From Gordionus sp. m RMFG-2023 (lineage: Eukaryota > Nematomorpha > Gordioida > Chordodea > Parachordodidae), in NCBI RefSeq assembly GCF_954871325.1, contig NC_088778.1:32748730-32812729 (forward strand): 64,000 nt of DNA. Direction: 5' to 3'. The translations under genes and the position numbers were made by a program. Below, piece by piece: positions 35,834-46,898 of the stretch (its first letter is position 1; each line of letters starts with the position of its first letter). Under the pieces are notes generated by a model. The model was not told where the DNA came from. It worked only from the letters and a program-made list of their open reading frames with translations, and ran no database searches.

Positions 35834-36568
35834 ATGGATAATTTAATACTAACAGGTAATCCAAAAAATATATTTTAATTAGATATTATTTTTAAGCATT
35901 TGGTCCATTTGGCGAACACAAAATCAATAGCAGTACGGTATGTTTAAATGAAATAAAATCGAAATGGAATTTAAATACTTTTGGCGTTAATCTGATAACC
36001 TATGAGATCCCTGTTATATATGAGGATACTAATGAAATAATACACAAGTTATGGGACAGGCATAAGCCAAAAGTATTATAAAGTTATAATCCAACATTAA
36101 TTTTGTAAAGTTAGCTTATAGCTCATTTAGGCGTGTCAGGGTTAGCTGATGAAATTACCTTAGAAAAATGTGCCTTTAATGGACCATACACTCAATGTGA
36201 TATTAATGGTAAAATTCCAAAGTCATATTGCTGTCTTAGTGATTATAGTCAGGATGCACAATTTCAAACAGAGATAGATTTAGATTTATTGTGTAATACC
36301 ATTAAGCTAGAAAATGATTCAAATATTCTAAATAAAATTTCCATATCAAATCATCCTGGGAAGTAATATATTTAAAAACAAATAGTTTAATATTAATTTA
36401 AATAGATATTTGTGTGGCTATTCATATTTTTGCTCACTATCGATAAATCCTGCAAGAGTACTCTTCATACATATTCCAGTTATAAATAAAAAATATTCAG
36501 TTGATGAAATAACTCAAGCTCTAATCATAATATTTACAACTCTCCTAAAACAGATAGATGAATCCTAA
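35834..36568 (+). CDS. PGPEP1: Pyroglutamyl-peptidase I (pyrrolidone-carboxylate peptidase), intact copy B
   Basis: Cytosolic C15-family cysteine peptidase that removes N-terminal pyroglutamate from peptides. Exons 35834-35855, 35897-36072, 36115-36362 and 36406-36568 join in phase (22+176+248+163=609 nt) to 202 residues, close to the 209 of the human enzyme. Introns are 41, 42 and 43 bp with GT-AG ends. The protein opens MDNLILTAFGPFGEHKINSS (family 'ltGFGPFg...NaS'). It then shows LITYEIPVIYED (family 'YEIPV'), GLADEITLEKC with the catalytic Glu, HPGKYLCGYSYF with the catalytic Cys, and VLFIHIPVINKKY with the catalytic His. An Ala replaces the usual Gly of GFGPF, coded across the first intron. 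The gene lies in a duplicated block with a broken sister at 23657-24405. No other gene is adjacent. High confidence in the family; expression is unknown. Confidence 0.88.
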
Positions 36569-36770
36569 TTTCATCATTTTTATTTATTTATATAATATAT
36601 TTTTATGAGGTAATCTATGCTAATATATTTTTATAATTAATTTTTTTTTTCAAATTAATGATAGAAAATAAATGTTATTTTTTATATATAGTTTGTATTT
36701 TGGGTGTATAAATATTACCTATATCTTACAGAGAGCCTGTCTTATAAGTATAGAGATCCATATGATAATA

Positions 36771-37838
36771 AATCTCTAACTATCAATAATTGATATATAT
36801 AAACTATATCAAAGTGAATTTAAGACTTTTTATTGGCAGAAGATCTATTTTTACTTAAATCTCAATCATTGATTGACCAGATATATCCTTTGTAGTCTAT
36901 TGTTAGTAGTAATAGAAATATAAGTCAATTAATAATTCTTGCAATTCTTTTTCTTTTATTTTATATCAAAATAATAAATTGTTTTTTAATATAAAAATGA
37001 AAAACATTTTATGAAAAATAACAATTCAATACATATCATCCTTCACTTCTCATTTTTGTAATTTTCTGGATGTTCCTTTTTGCAATGGTTTTGGAATTAT
37101 TGTCTGCAACCCCAAGAAGCAATGAACAATATTAATATGAGATTTTAGTACTTACTAATTTTATCAATTCAGTTTTTCCAGTCAATAAATAAAAAAGTTA
37201 TTATCTAAATAAAAATCATGGCATAGGCTGAGTCATAAAAATATCGAAATTTACGATTCAAAACTCATTTACTTTTAAATATATCAAAGTCTTTTTTTTT
37301 ATTTTACCCCGATTCAAAATATTTCTTCTTGTAATTCTATGATCTTTATAGATGTTCTTTCATCCTTTTCAAATTTTTTTAATAAATGTAAAAGTTAAAT
37401 AGTTTAAATTAGATTTTTAATTTACGAGTTATATATTCAAAAAAAATTGATATGAAATTCGATATTAAAACGTACTCCCAAACATGAAGTTTGCCAAACT
37501 TTTTGAAATCACTAATTCTTAAAACTTACGTCTATATGCAATGCTTAAAATAAATTAAAAATACTAAAATAGATACCAAGATTCAGCATAGAACAGATTC
37601 TAGAAGCATTAAAACAATTATAATAAATTAAATCCTTTTCATAATCTTTCAAAATATAAGGCTTATTGTAGCTGTAACTTAGATACATATTTAGTATCTA
37701 TAACATAAAAGTAGTGAAAAAGACTTGTGGCATCTTTGGAAAAATATGATCCCCAAAAAGATGGACTGGTTATGCTAAAGTGAAACCGTTTATAAAGCTG
37801 ATCTTTTTTTTACCCTCATGCGTTGCTAAAGTTGAGTG
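36771..37838. other. Gene-free AT-rich stretch
   Basis: AT-rich single-copy-looking sequence. No gene or repeat family was recognised. Confidence 0.45.
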
Positions 37839-38054
37839 TAGTGTTGTTAAAGGGCTCGATTTGAAGCCGATTTTTAAAAACGGATAACTCAATAATATAC
37901 CCAGAAAATGTTAGGCACGCCTGAAGATTTTGCTCGTAGCTTGCACAAAGGTTTGAACATCTATCAGCAAAATCTCATGGCTTAGGTAATATTTTTCTGG
38001 CTAAAATATTGAGTTCTCAAAATCGGCTCAAATCAAGCCGTTGAAACAATACTA
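37839..38054. mobile_element. hAT-type MITE, TAGTGTTG family (diverged)
   Basis: It starts TAGTGTTGTTAAAGGGCTCG and ends GCCGTTGAAACAATACTA. Interior matches to the family: GATAACTCAATAATA, GAAGATTTTGCTCGTAGC, TTTTTCTGGCTAAAATATTG. The flanking 8-mers are dissimilar, so the duplication has decayed. Confidence 0.75.
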
Positions 38055-38167
38055 GCTTAAGCGATTGTTTAGTAAAATAATATTAATACTAAGTACGCTT
38101 TTCCAATAACGTCGATCCCATACGAATCACAGCTCTTTAAGAAGCGTTCTCTTGTTTTTTTGTTATT

Positions 38168-38362
38168 TTTGTATCTAACATTGATAATTCGTGAAATTTT
38201 TAAGAAATTTTCCTCGCACTTTCTTTCTTTTTAATATGGAAGAAGGAATTTTCTAGAAGATTTTTGTATCTAACATTGATAATTCGTGAAATTTTTAAGA
38301 AATTTTCCTCGCACTTTTTTTCTTTTTAATATGGTAGAAGGAATTTTCTAGAAGATTTTTAT
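38168..38362. repeat. Tandem duplication, ~97-bp unit
   Basis: Two near-identical copies run from TTTTTGTATCTAACATTGAT to AATTTTCTAGAAGA. The two copies differ at a couple of bases only, indicating a recent duplication. Confidence 0.9.
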
Positions 38363-39403
38363 AAGAAATACAAAAATTAAGGAGGTGGTTTCATCAATTC
38401 CCAAAGGGCAAATTTTCGTCATGATATCTATATATAAGTATATTATAAAAACAAAATTTTTATTACTAATCATATTTTCCATGGGAGAGGAAAGTTCAAC
38501 TCCTAACCCCACCCCCCTTGGCCCTACGCCACTGGTGATTTTTCATGAAGTTAAAATTATAAGAATTTTAGATAATTCTTTAGTTTATTGTTTAATCTAT
38601 TCCTAATATAAATTGTCACAAGTTTTTATATCTAATATAAAGATTAAATGTGTTGACAGAATTTTTTTTTCTCTAAAACTTTGTACTATTATCTTACTTA
38701 GTTTAAAATTCTTAACAATAGAATTCATCTGCCACAATAGATCCTCTAAAGGAATCGGATGCCAGCGTTACCGGACCCCCCCCCCACCGCCACCTGGGTT
38801 GAAATGGTCTAAATATATTGATAAATTGAACTATTTATTTTATGTTAGTTTTAAGGGAATATCCAAAAAATGTCATAATAGGTGGTGACTTACGGGGTAA
38901 ATATGATACATTATTTGCATCTATCATTAGTTTAACATCTCTTATAAATAATATTTAAAAAAAAAATCATCCAGTATGATGCAAATCTTGGAAACCTTTT
39001 CTTATTTTGCAAATAGGGCAATTTTTTAAAAAAAATATATATACCAAAATGGGGTGAAAATGCAATAAATACGCATTAATTATGTATTTTATATGTTGAT
39101 TTAAAATGATAATGATTCTTTCTCATATTAAAGTAATGTATTTATCAATAAATTTCGAAAACATATGTTTATTGTCCACATTCCCTAAATAAAAACAATT
39201 TTCTAGAATATTTGATCAATTTTTAAATGGCATTTCACAAACTTTCTGGGCAAGTCAAACAATAAAAATGAAATGTAAATATCGAATATTCCTTGTTTTG
39301 CCATTTTGAATCACGACTTTGTCGATTCATTCATTCAACATCTTTCCTCCATTATTGCACAATTTATTTTATATGATGTGCATATATATATATATATGAT
39401 CCT
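38363..39403. other. Region 3' of the KLF gene, no other gene seen
   Basis: AT-rich, with C-runs near 38510 and 38777. A TTTATT at about 39363 (AATAAA on the minus strand) lies about 40 bp past the KLF stop and could serve as its polyadenylation signal. Confidence 0.35.
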
Positions 39404-40582
39404 TCAGAATTTGTGCCTTTTAATATGAAGGGATAAGTGGTCGCTACGCGCGAAAGCTCTTAGGCACACGCTGCACTTGAAAGGCTTGTCTCCCGTGTGT
39501 TTCCTAAAGTGCCTCGTAAGCTCATCCGATCTCGCGAATTTCCAACCACAACCATTCCAATCGCAAGAATATGGCTTTTCCCCAGTGTGAACTCTGGAAT
39601 GGGCCCGCAAATGGGATATCTTCGAGTAAGTCTTTAAGCAACCCGGGTGACTGCATTTGAAGTCGGGATTGAAGGAAGAAGGTATCGAATCCTTTTTACG
39701 CGTTTTTAAAGTTCCAGTTTGGGGTTTCAAGTCAAGATGATTTGAAGCGGGATTGAATATTTTTTTTTTATTAGGATCGGCATAGATGTTAAGGGGCAGC
39801 TCTGAACTATTGAGATTACTAATCTTGTTGTTTAGGAATGGTGCGGGATCAATATTTGACACCTCGTTTTTGAAATCCGAATCCTGAGAATTCGAAGTTC
39901 TCGAAGAAGGATAGTTAGGTTTTAACTTCTGAAAGTGGTAGGAGTATTTAGCGACAATAGCTGAGAAGAGGATGGGCGTATTAATTTTGGCGTATTTCCT
40001 CGGATGAGACATGATAGACCTAGGATAGCGATTCTTTTCGGATCTTTCGACGATTTCCTTTTTACGCCGCGGCTTGAAGATTTCTTCGCGGGAATTATTT
40101 GAATACATACAATGATCATTATTGAAAATCTGGAGATTTCTCTGATTATTATTGTAGTAATCTGTCGTTTGATCATTAAAATTGTGTCCATTAGACGAGT
40201 CGCCATTATGGCTATCGTACAACCTAAATTCCGTGTTGGCGTTAGCAACCGGTCTAACTTCTCCGGTCTCCAGAACGATGGCATTATTGTCCATATCGAA
40301 GTAGCTCGATTTTTTCTGGCAATAACCGTTGTTAGAATATCCGAACTCCGTCACAGGGAGCTCGCGATCGTGACCGCCATTAGCTCCCGTATCATAAGCG
40401 GCGGTATTACAGAATCTCCTTTCCCTCTTGAAGGTATCTATGGCTTCCAGGCTGTCCTCAAAATTCGCGACGTTATTGTAGGCGTGATTTGGTGGATAGT
40501 TTGAACTTCCCATCGTTAACCGTACGTCGAACCTTGTCTGGCAATCTAAGTGAAAAGACACGATATCCGATATTTGATTCAT
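39404..40582 (-). CDS. Krueppel-like transcription factor (three C-terminal C2H2 zinc fingers)
   Basis: Uninterrupted 392-codon frame. Residues 308-392 form three C2H2 fingers joined by TGEKP/TGDKP linkers: [12 protein letters not shown]...H-x3-H (308-332), [20 protein letters not shown] (338-362) and [20 protein letters not shown] (368-392). The protein ends three residues after the last zinc-binding His, as in KLF factors. Recognition helices [14 protein letters not shown] and RSDHLSL are the KLF set that reads CACCC/GC boxes in the nucleus. The N-terminal 300 residues are Asn/Ser-rich and low in complexity, with a basic patch [16 protein letters not shown] near 170 that could aid nuclear import. 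Finger 2 resembles KLF1/2/4; HFRKHTG and FKC resemble KLF6/7, so I leave the paralogue open. The start could be Met1 or Met24. A CACGTG lies about 80 bp upstream of the start. Lack of introns contrasts with the other genes here. Confidence 0.88.
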   Translation of the reverse strand: MNQISDIVSFHLDCQTRFDVRLTMGSSNYPPNHAYNNVANFEDSLEAIDTFKRERRFCNTAAYDTGANGGHDRELPVTEFGYSNNGYCQKKSSYFDMDNNAIVLETGEVRPVANANTEFRLYDSHNGDSSNGHNFNDQTTDYYNNNQRNLQIFNNDHCMYSNNSREEIFKPRRKKEIVERSEKNRYPRSIMSHPRKYAKINTPILFSAIVAKYSYHFQKLKPNYPSSRTSNSQDSDFKNEVSNIDPAPFLNNKISNLNSSELPLNIYADPNKKKIFNPASNHLDLKPQTGTLKTRKKDSIPSSFNPDFKCSHPGCLKTYSKISHLRAHSRVHTGEKPYSCDWNGCGWKFARSDELTRHFRKHTGDKPFKCSVCLRAFARSDHLSLHIKRHKF

Positions 40583-41616
40583 TTTTCAAAGAATTTTTAT
40601 TATTATGACAAATCTGACACTTTCGACTCTTCTCTTCATCCCTAAACTCGACTTTATTTGACACGTGACTTCTACTAATTTAAATAAATTCACCGAGATT
40701 TTTTTTTTTTACAAAATTATGTGTGATAACACTTTAAAATTTATGTAAAAAAAATTTTTTTGACGAAAGATGATTTGACACTTACAAAAAAAATAAAATT
40801 TAAAATTTTATTATTTTAAAAAGTAAATGAAAATTTTTCTTTTTCTTTTTCTTTTTGATTCGCAATTATAACAAGTGTCATGGGGGGTAAATTATAAATT
40901 TATTTTATGATATCTTAACATTATAAACTTAATATATTTAATTAATATATTAAGTTTTTACAAGGTCGGATATTTTCATTTTATTTTTGTCAATAATAAA
41001 TCACCCCCAATTTTTGATTTTAAAAAAATATAAAAAGAAAAGTAGTAATAAATTACAGCCCTAGAAGGCGTATTTAAAAACCCATTTATTTATCGTTTCG
41101 GGATTAACCACCAACTTACGTTTTAATGGATAGGTTAAGATTCCTTTAAAATCTCTAGAACCTTCGAATTCCTAACACTTTCTCCCCCCCCCCTTGCCCC
41201 CCTTCTCCAATCTAGAAACAAACCGTTAAATATATATTTATTTATTTTTTTTAAAAAAATAATAATTTATCTATATAATATATATCAAGTATAATGTATA
41301 AATCATTCAATAATTTTTTTAAATAAAAAATATAAATATATCAATTATATTATTATTATTCCCGACAATGGCCTATATATTTTAATATTTTTATATAATT
41401 TTTTTATATGAGCCAAAATTTTTCATATTTGTATATGAGATTGAATAAAAATATTATTTATTATACCATCATAAATATCCTCTAATTTTTTTTTAAAGAT
41501 AAATTATTCAATTTTCGTTTTTTTTTTTAATTTATCGTGAAAAATAAAATTTATTTATTTTTATCGAAAAAAACAAAAAATAAAAAAAACTTTTAGCATT
41601 AACCGGAGAAGAAGTT
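40583..41616. other. Upstream region of the KLF gene
   Basis: Likely promoter and 5' flank of the minus-strand KLF gene: a CACGTG at about 40661-40666, then AT-rich sequence with poly-A/T runs and a C9 run near 41185. No other gene was recognised. Confidence 0.3.
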
Positions 41617-41706
41617 TTACTTACTTACTTACTTTCATTCTTTCTAACTTACTTTCATTCTTTCTTTCTTTCTTTCTTTCTTACTTACTTACTTACTTAC
41701 TTTCAT

Positions 41707-41790
<84 letters not shown>
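41617..41790. repeat. Tetranucleotide microsatellite (TTAC)n/(TTTC)n
   Basis: Blocks of CTTA and CTTT units alternate, ending in an uninterrupted TTTC run of about 85 bp (41703-41789). It abuts a possible TIR element. Confidence 0.95.
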
Positions 41791-41791
<1 letters not shown>

Positions 41792-41792
41792 A

Positions 41793-42093
41793 TAATACCT
41801 AGACGGACGAAACATTCATTAAAAGTGTACATCTCAATGAAAAACAGCTGGGGACGCCATTTTGGTTACCCATATCATTATTTAAAAATTTTAAACGAGA
41901 GGGCCAATTTATTCCTACGCAAACCTTTATTATAGAATTGCCTTATCATGGAGATAATTAAGGAAGCAAGGTTATCAATTTAATAGTAGTTTTTTAATCA
42001 CGTGAATAATTAACTATATGGGTTTACCAAAAATGACTGGTCCAGTTGATTTGCATTCAATGACGCTAGCCCAGCGTCACTTCTAGGTATTAT
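41793..42093. mobile_element. Possible MITE with ATAATACCTAG ends
   Basis: The left end ATAATACCTAGACGGACG and the right end CGTCACTTCTAGGTATTAT are inverted to each other over about 11 bp plus a GACG/CGTC pair. No clear target duplication was found, since the left side is microsatellite. Confidence 0.35.
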
Positions 42094-42482
42094 TATATGC
42101 CATTGCCCAAATTCCGACTTTCGGCTAACTTTCGGAACTCAATTCCTCCAATCTAAAAAAAAAATGAAATATGCAAATTAGATTTAAATTCGAAATAAAT
42201 GGTTCAAAAAATGATTTTTTCTCGATTAAAAAATATATTATTTTTGATTAATTATATTATTTATATTTTGTTCCTTTTTTAATTTTTTTTCAAAATTAAT
42301 TTGGTTTTTTTTTTTCAAAAAATATATTTTTGTAAATGACACTTAAGTGTGATGGTTAAATAACAAATCGTTAATTTTTTCTTTTTTCTCAAAAAAAGAT
42401 ATATTTTATTTGCGCCCTATATATATAAAAATCTTATCAAAATGATAAACAAAAAAAAATATAAAACATTGACTTAAAAAAA

Positions 42483-42830
42483 AAAGAAGCAGTTTAAGAT
42501 TTATTTGAGGAAAATTTAGATGACGAAAGAAAGGAAAATTTGGTAATAATAGAAGGAAAAGTGTCAATCATGAAAATCTTAACAGTTTAGATTTATTTAA
42601 GGATTTAGATGACGAAAGAAGGAAAATTCGAAAGTGTCAATCATGATATGGCCTCAGTTGCCCAACATCTTAATTTAGTTGTTTTCTTTAAAAAAAAACA
42701 GTTTAAAATTTATTTAAGGAAAATTTAGATGGCGAAAGAAGCAAAATTTGGTATTAATAGAAGGAAAAGTTGTCAATCATGGAAATCTTAACAGTTTAGA
42801 TTTATTTAAGGAAAATTTGCAAAATAAGAG
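42483..42830. repeat. Degenerate tandem repeat, ~90-bp unit, about four copies
   Basis: Units contain AGTTTA(A/G)ATTTATTTRAGG, TTTAGATGRCGAAAGAA and a GTGTCAATCATG block. Copies differ by indels, and one is separated by a unique 60-bp segment. Confidence 0.75.
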
Positions 42831-43985
42831 TCCTTGCATCAGAACCCAAAGAATTTTATTTTTTTAAAAAAATACACAAATTATTACCATTTTAAAATAT
42901 AATTATTCATGTTCCTTGGGGAACTTGTAGTCCCACCTCCATTTTTATAAAATGAGTTTTTTTTAAAAAAAAAGAATTATTTGTGTATATTGAATTTCGT
43001 TTCCTCGATATTTTTTGAAAATTTTAAAACACCAATGACAAAAACGTATTTCTCATTCCAATTTTTTTTCCCGCATCGGATTGGACTAGATTTAAAATAA
43101 TCTGATTGGTCGGACAATTATTTTTATAGGACCGATTAAGACTTGGAAAACCTGGAATTGACTCTTAATTTGACAAAAATTTTTCAATATTTGTATTTTA
43201 AGAATGTAAAAAAAACCAAATAACATAAAAAACAATAAATTTTGTTTTTTTCCCTCTAACTTAAAAAAAACAGGAAAAAAACAAATGTTATTTTATGTCT
43301 AAAATATCGATAAATTAATTTCGTAACATTTCGAAACTATAAGCGAAAAAAAGAAATAAGCTATTTTAAAACGCGAAATTAAAATAGTGGCCAAAATGAT
43401 ATTTTCGAATTTACGAAGAACTAAAGTCGTAATTTGTAAAGAGAAACTATCCTTCGATAATATGGGTTTTCAATCATGTAGAGACTATTTTATGTGACAA
43501 TTATTTACTTTGTTTTGATGATTATTTTCATTTTAGGTTCCAAATCAATATTTTTTTCAAAATTTCTGAGCCCAAATTTGGATTAATACTCCCCATTTTT
43601 TTTATCAAAATGTAATTTACCCGATCGATAAGTTATCGGTAACTGTTGTTAAAGTTACTTTTTCAAAAGTAACTAGTTACAGTTACAAATTACTCTATTA
43701 ATTAATTTAATACAATTCCGTCATTTATTAAATATTATTTCAGTTATTCTATTACGCAAAATACTTTCTCCAATTTCAAATTTTTTTTTTTTAACCCAAT
43801 TAATTTAAATGAAAGTGCAATTCAAAATAGAGAAATAATTGCATTGGAAAAAAAAATGGCCACAATATAATATTTATATAAAAATTTTACTTATAAAGAA
43901 AATTAAACTATGTGCAGGCAAAAGGCTTGAAAAAATAGCAATCTAGTTTTAAAAATGAAACATTTGCAGATAAATTTTCAAATTA
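42831..43985. other. Gene-free AT-rich stretch
   Basis: Poly-A/T and simple sequence. A GTTGTTAAAGTTAC with AAAGTAACTAGTTAC near 43645-43690 resembles a single hAT-like end, but no partner was found. Confidence 0.4.
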
Positions 43986-44060
43986 TTTGAAATCGAATAA
44001 TGAAATATTCGTAATCGAGTAATAAAATATTCGTAATCGAATAATGAAATATTCGTAATC
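43986..44060. repeat. 24-bp tandem repeat, three units
   Basis: The unit AATCGAATAATGAAATATTC plus GT is repeated three times. Confidence 0.85.
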
Positions 44061-44313
44061 TAAAAAAAATGAATAAATACATTTAGATATTAGTTTCAGG
44101 TCTAACCTGAGCATAACCTTATATTCATTTCTGGATAGACGAAATTTTTAATTTGACAATTCGCCCAAATTTTATCCCGCCCCAATATTTTTTTCATTAC
44201 CAATTTTGTTATGAGCCTATCCCTACCCCCTAAATATATATGGTATCAAATCATACCTACTTACCGTTCATGTAGACACTGGAAGAAGCTGGCGTTAAGA
44301 TTGGTTTATATGA

Positions 44314-44610
44314 GATCAAGCAAAATACATGATCAATTGATTTTAACTGATACAAATTATTTAAAAATGTTTTTTATATTTCCAGACAGGATGTTTTTGT
44401 TAAGACGAATTTGCTATTGGAGGATAGAAATTAATTAAAACTTAGGGCTGCAAGAGCCAAAGAGATCAAGGAAAATACATGATCAATTGATTTTAACTGA
44501 TACAAATTATTTAAAAATGTTTTTTATATTTCCAGACAGGATGTTTTTGTTAAGACGAATTTGCTATTGGAGGATAGAAATTAATTAAAACTTAGGGTTG
44601 CAAGAGCCAA
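44314..44610. repeat. Near-exact tandem duplication, ~148-bp unit
   Basis: Two copies run from GAGATCAAG(C/G)AAAATACA to GGG(C/T)TGCAAGAGCC with about two differences, so the duplication is recent. A 75-codon frame across the first copy has no family resemblance. Confidence 0.92.
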
Positions 44611-44991
44611 AATATATGTTTTATTTATTTGGAGGGGAGGGGGATGGCAGAGGATTCAAATTCGTTTAGCAAAATAATTCCTGACTCAAAACACATATTT
44701 TTAATTTGATTTTTAGTTAGTAAGTCATTATGTTTACACTATTTAATGACCAATATGTTTTACTAAAATAAATGTAGATTCCTTCAATTATGATATTAAA
44801 AAGCTAAAGGCGTTTTAACTCTCCTGTTTAAAAGTACCTATAATAATATGGTTGTAAAAATTTGGTATTTATTATAAATTTTTGTATAAGATAATTGCTT
44901 CAAAAATAATATCGCGAATACATTCGTGGAATCTCATATCATTCCAAGGACGGATAATTAGTAGGAACCATCGTAAAATCTAAAAACATTA

Positions 44992-45285
44992 TTGAATCTA
45001 AATGGATGTAAACGAGATAATAAATTTAAAATCAGACCTTTACTAGTAATTGGTTTAGATATTGGCATATACATAAAAGGGGTGCATATCACATCTAAGA
45101 ACATTCCTGCCAAATTAAAATTAGAAAACAGGATTATAAAATCGAATGCTAAATTTGGGGGTTCGACGTTGATTTCTAAAATTTTAAAGCTACTCAAACT
45201 ATATAGATTTGAAATGGAACGTCATTCGGTGGAGAGAAGGAATATCAAGTTTAAGAGAACAGAAGCGGTGGAATTAGTAAAATGA
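44992..45285 (+). CDS. Unrecognised short open frame
   Basis: Ninety-seven codons, lysine- and isoleucine-rich (KGVHITSKNIPAKLKLEN...), ending just before an AATAAA. The opposite strand is open over most of the same interval, which weakens the case for coding. I recognise no domain. It lies about 1.6 kb upstream of ALG8. Probably chance or a decayed repeat. Confidence 0.12.
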   Translation: MNLNGCKRDNKFKIRPLLVIGLDIGIYIKGVHITSKNIPAKLKLENRIIKSNAKFGGSTLISKILKLLKLYRFEMERHSVERRNIKFKRTEAVELVK

Positions 45286-45386
45286 AATAAATTGTCTTTT
45301 CCCCACAGGACGATCATCTACGTTATCTTACAATCCAAAGTTATGTTCAGTTTAAGCATATCAATGAAAGGAGAAATATAGTCTGA

Positions 45387-46143
45387 ACTAGTTAGCAAGA
45401 CCGTGCCAGGGGCGAATATAAATTTATAGGCCCTTGCAAGGAATACAATTTACCAAAGCCCTAAGAAAATATGATACGTGATAAAAACGCTTTCGCCCTC
45501 TGTGTGGTTACAACAGAGTTGCGCTAGGTTTTCCTCAAATCCATCAAACTGGATATTTAATTTAGGAGGGAGAAAAATGAGGAGCCCTTCACACGTTTAT
45601 GGACACGCTGCACATACTTGTACGCGCAACAGTCCGAGAACTATTGTTTAAACGTCTATAAGCTAATAACAGAAGAGTTGGGTAAAACAAAAGTCTATAC
45701 CCGAGAACTACAATTTAATTACTATAAGGGTGGGTGGTGGCTGATTTTAAATTTAAATTCTTTAGTGTGAGTCTTAATGATGCTAACGATATTGAGATTT
45801 AATGCTAATATCATTGCAATTTATCCTAAATAAGAAAAAAGAAATTAAAAATATATTATTTAACTTCTCGTGAATATTTTAGTTCGATTAATATGGTTTT
45901 TAATCTTGGTATTCTATTATTTGCATTTGTAGCATCCACTTGCAGCGAAAAAACTTAACCCCGGCAAATCATATAAAATATTCTTATAAAAAAAAGAATA
46001 GCCAAAATTAAAGCAAATAAAACCCAAATTAAAATTATCCAAAAAAATATTGCACAAGAAGCAAAATTTGATGGCCCCTAAAATTGTCTAACTTTACGGC
46101 CCAGGGCCCCTGTCACACTCCTTTACGCAATCTTGCTAGTTAG
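45387..46143. mobile_element. Possible TIR element with CTAGTTAGCAAG ends
   Basis: The left end CTAGTTAGCAAGACCGTG and the right-end reverse complement TAACTAGCAAGATTGCGT are similar. Each is followed by an AGGGGC motif (CCAGGGGCG; GACAGGGGCCCTGGGCC). No target duplication could be fixed. Confidence 0.3.
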
Positions 46144-46898
46144 ATATACAAATACGAAGTAAATTATTATGAAGTGTATAATTATTTATACTTAGTATAA
46201 CTAGGATAAAATGATTAATTTAAATTTGAATATACTGATTTAAGTAAAATATTATTTGTTATTTATAATATAATGTTCAGACTAGTTATTTGGGAATGTT
46301 AGTTCGGGATAGGGGGGGGGTCATATTTTTATTTAGTTATTCGAAATTTTATGAAGGCCATGTTAAGGAGATAAATTATTTAGGGGTGCCCTCTTCCCCC
46401 ATCACTTCTTTCCATGACTAATAGCCTGATAATGGGTAATAAATAAAGCTGATTTTATCACCTATAAGTATAGAACCCTTCATTAAAATGCGAACACTAA
46501 ATAAATAATATAATTCATAAAATAATAGAAAATATAAATATTCTATCTAGTTTAGACAATTTCGAATTGGATAATATCAATGATTATAAGTACTAAATTA
46601 GCCAATCATTAATTAAAAGTCTTTAGCGCCTTAGTTTACACTTCAAATAATTGTCTTTATTAGAATGAGATACCTAGCATACTGTAAACGTTTAGATGGT
46701 GATAGGCTTAATCGTTTATAATTATATGAATGAAAATTAATGCCATTTAATCAACTTCAAAACCACAAAATTGTTCTACCGCTGACTCCTACATATAAAC
46801 CCTTTTAAATGTATTTAATATTTTATAATTAGGATAGATAATCCAGGACGTTAAATAGACTCAAATGACTTAGTATTAAGTATCTATCTTATTATCAT
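46144..46898. other. 5' flank of ALG8
   Basis: AT-rich sequence upstream of the first coding exon, with a G9 run near 46311. No gene was recognised. Any promoter or 5' UTR of ALG8 would lie here but no sharp motif was seen. Confidence 0.35.

Larger units (their letters stand above)
28275..36770 (+). repeat. Segmental duplication block B (carries PGPEP1 copy B)
   Basis: Homologous pieces are 28275-28740, about 29190-29242, and 35456-36770. They match block A in order and orientation. The extra length comes from an AT tandem array (28745-29125) and from an LTR-retrotransposon fossil (29243-35455) that itself contains other elements. Block A shows the uninterrupted sequence at the LTR insertion point (around 22190). 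Confidence 0.85.

Noticed and set aside
40112-40504. Plus-strand 130-codon frame opposite the KLF gene
   Set aside because: It is a shadow of the KLF coding strand with no domain. The KLF frame is longer and has the zinc fingers.
44211-44438. Frame containing IIPTYRSCRHWKKLAL, reminiscent of the ALG8 N-terminus
   Set aside because: The true ALG8 N-terminal exons are at 46899-46984 and 47065-47143, where [17 protein letters not shown] joins in phase. The earlier similarity is chance, in sequence that is also tandemly duplicated.
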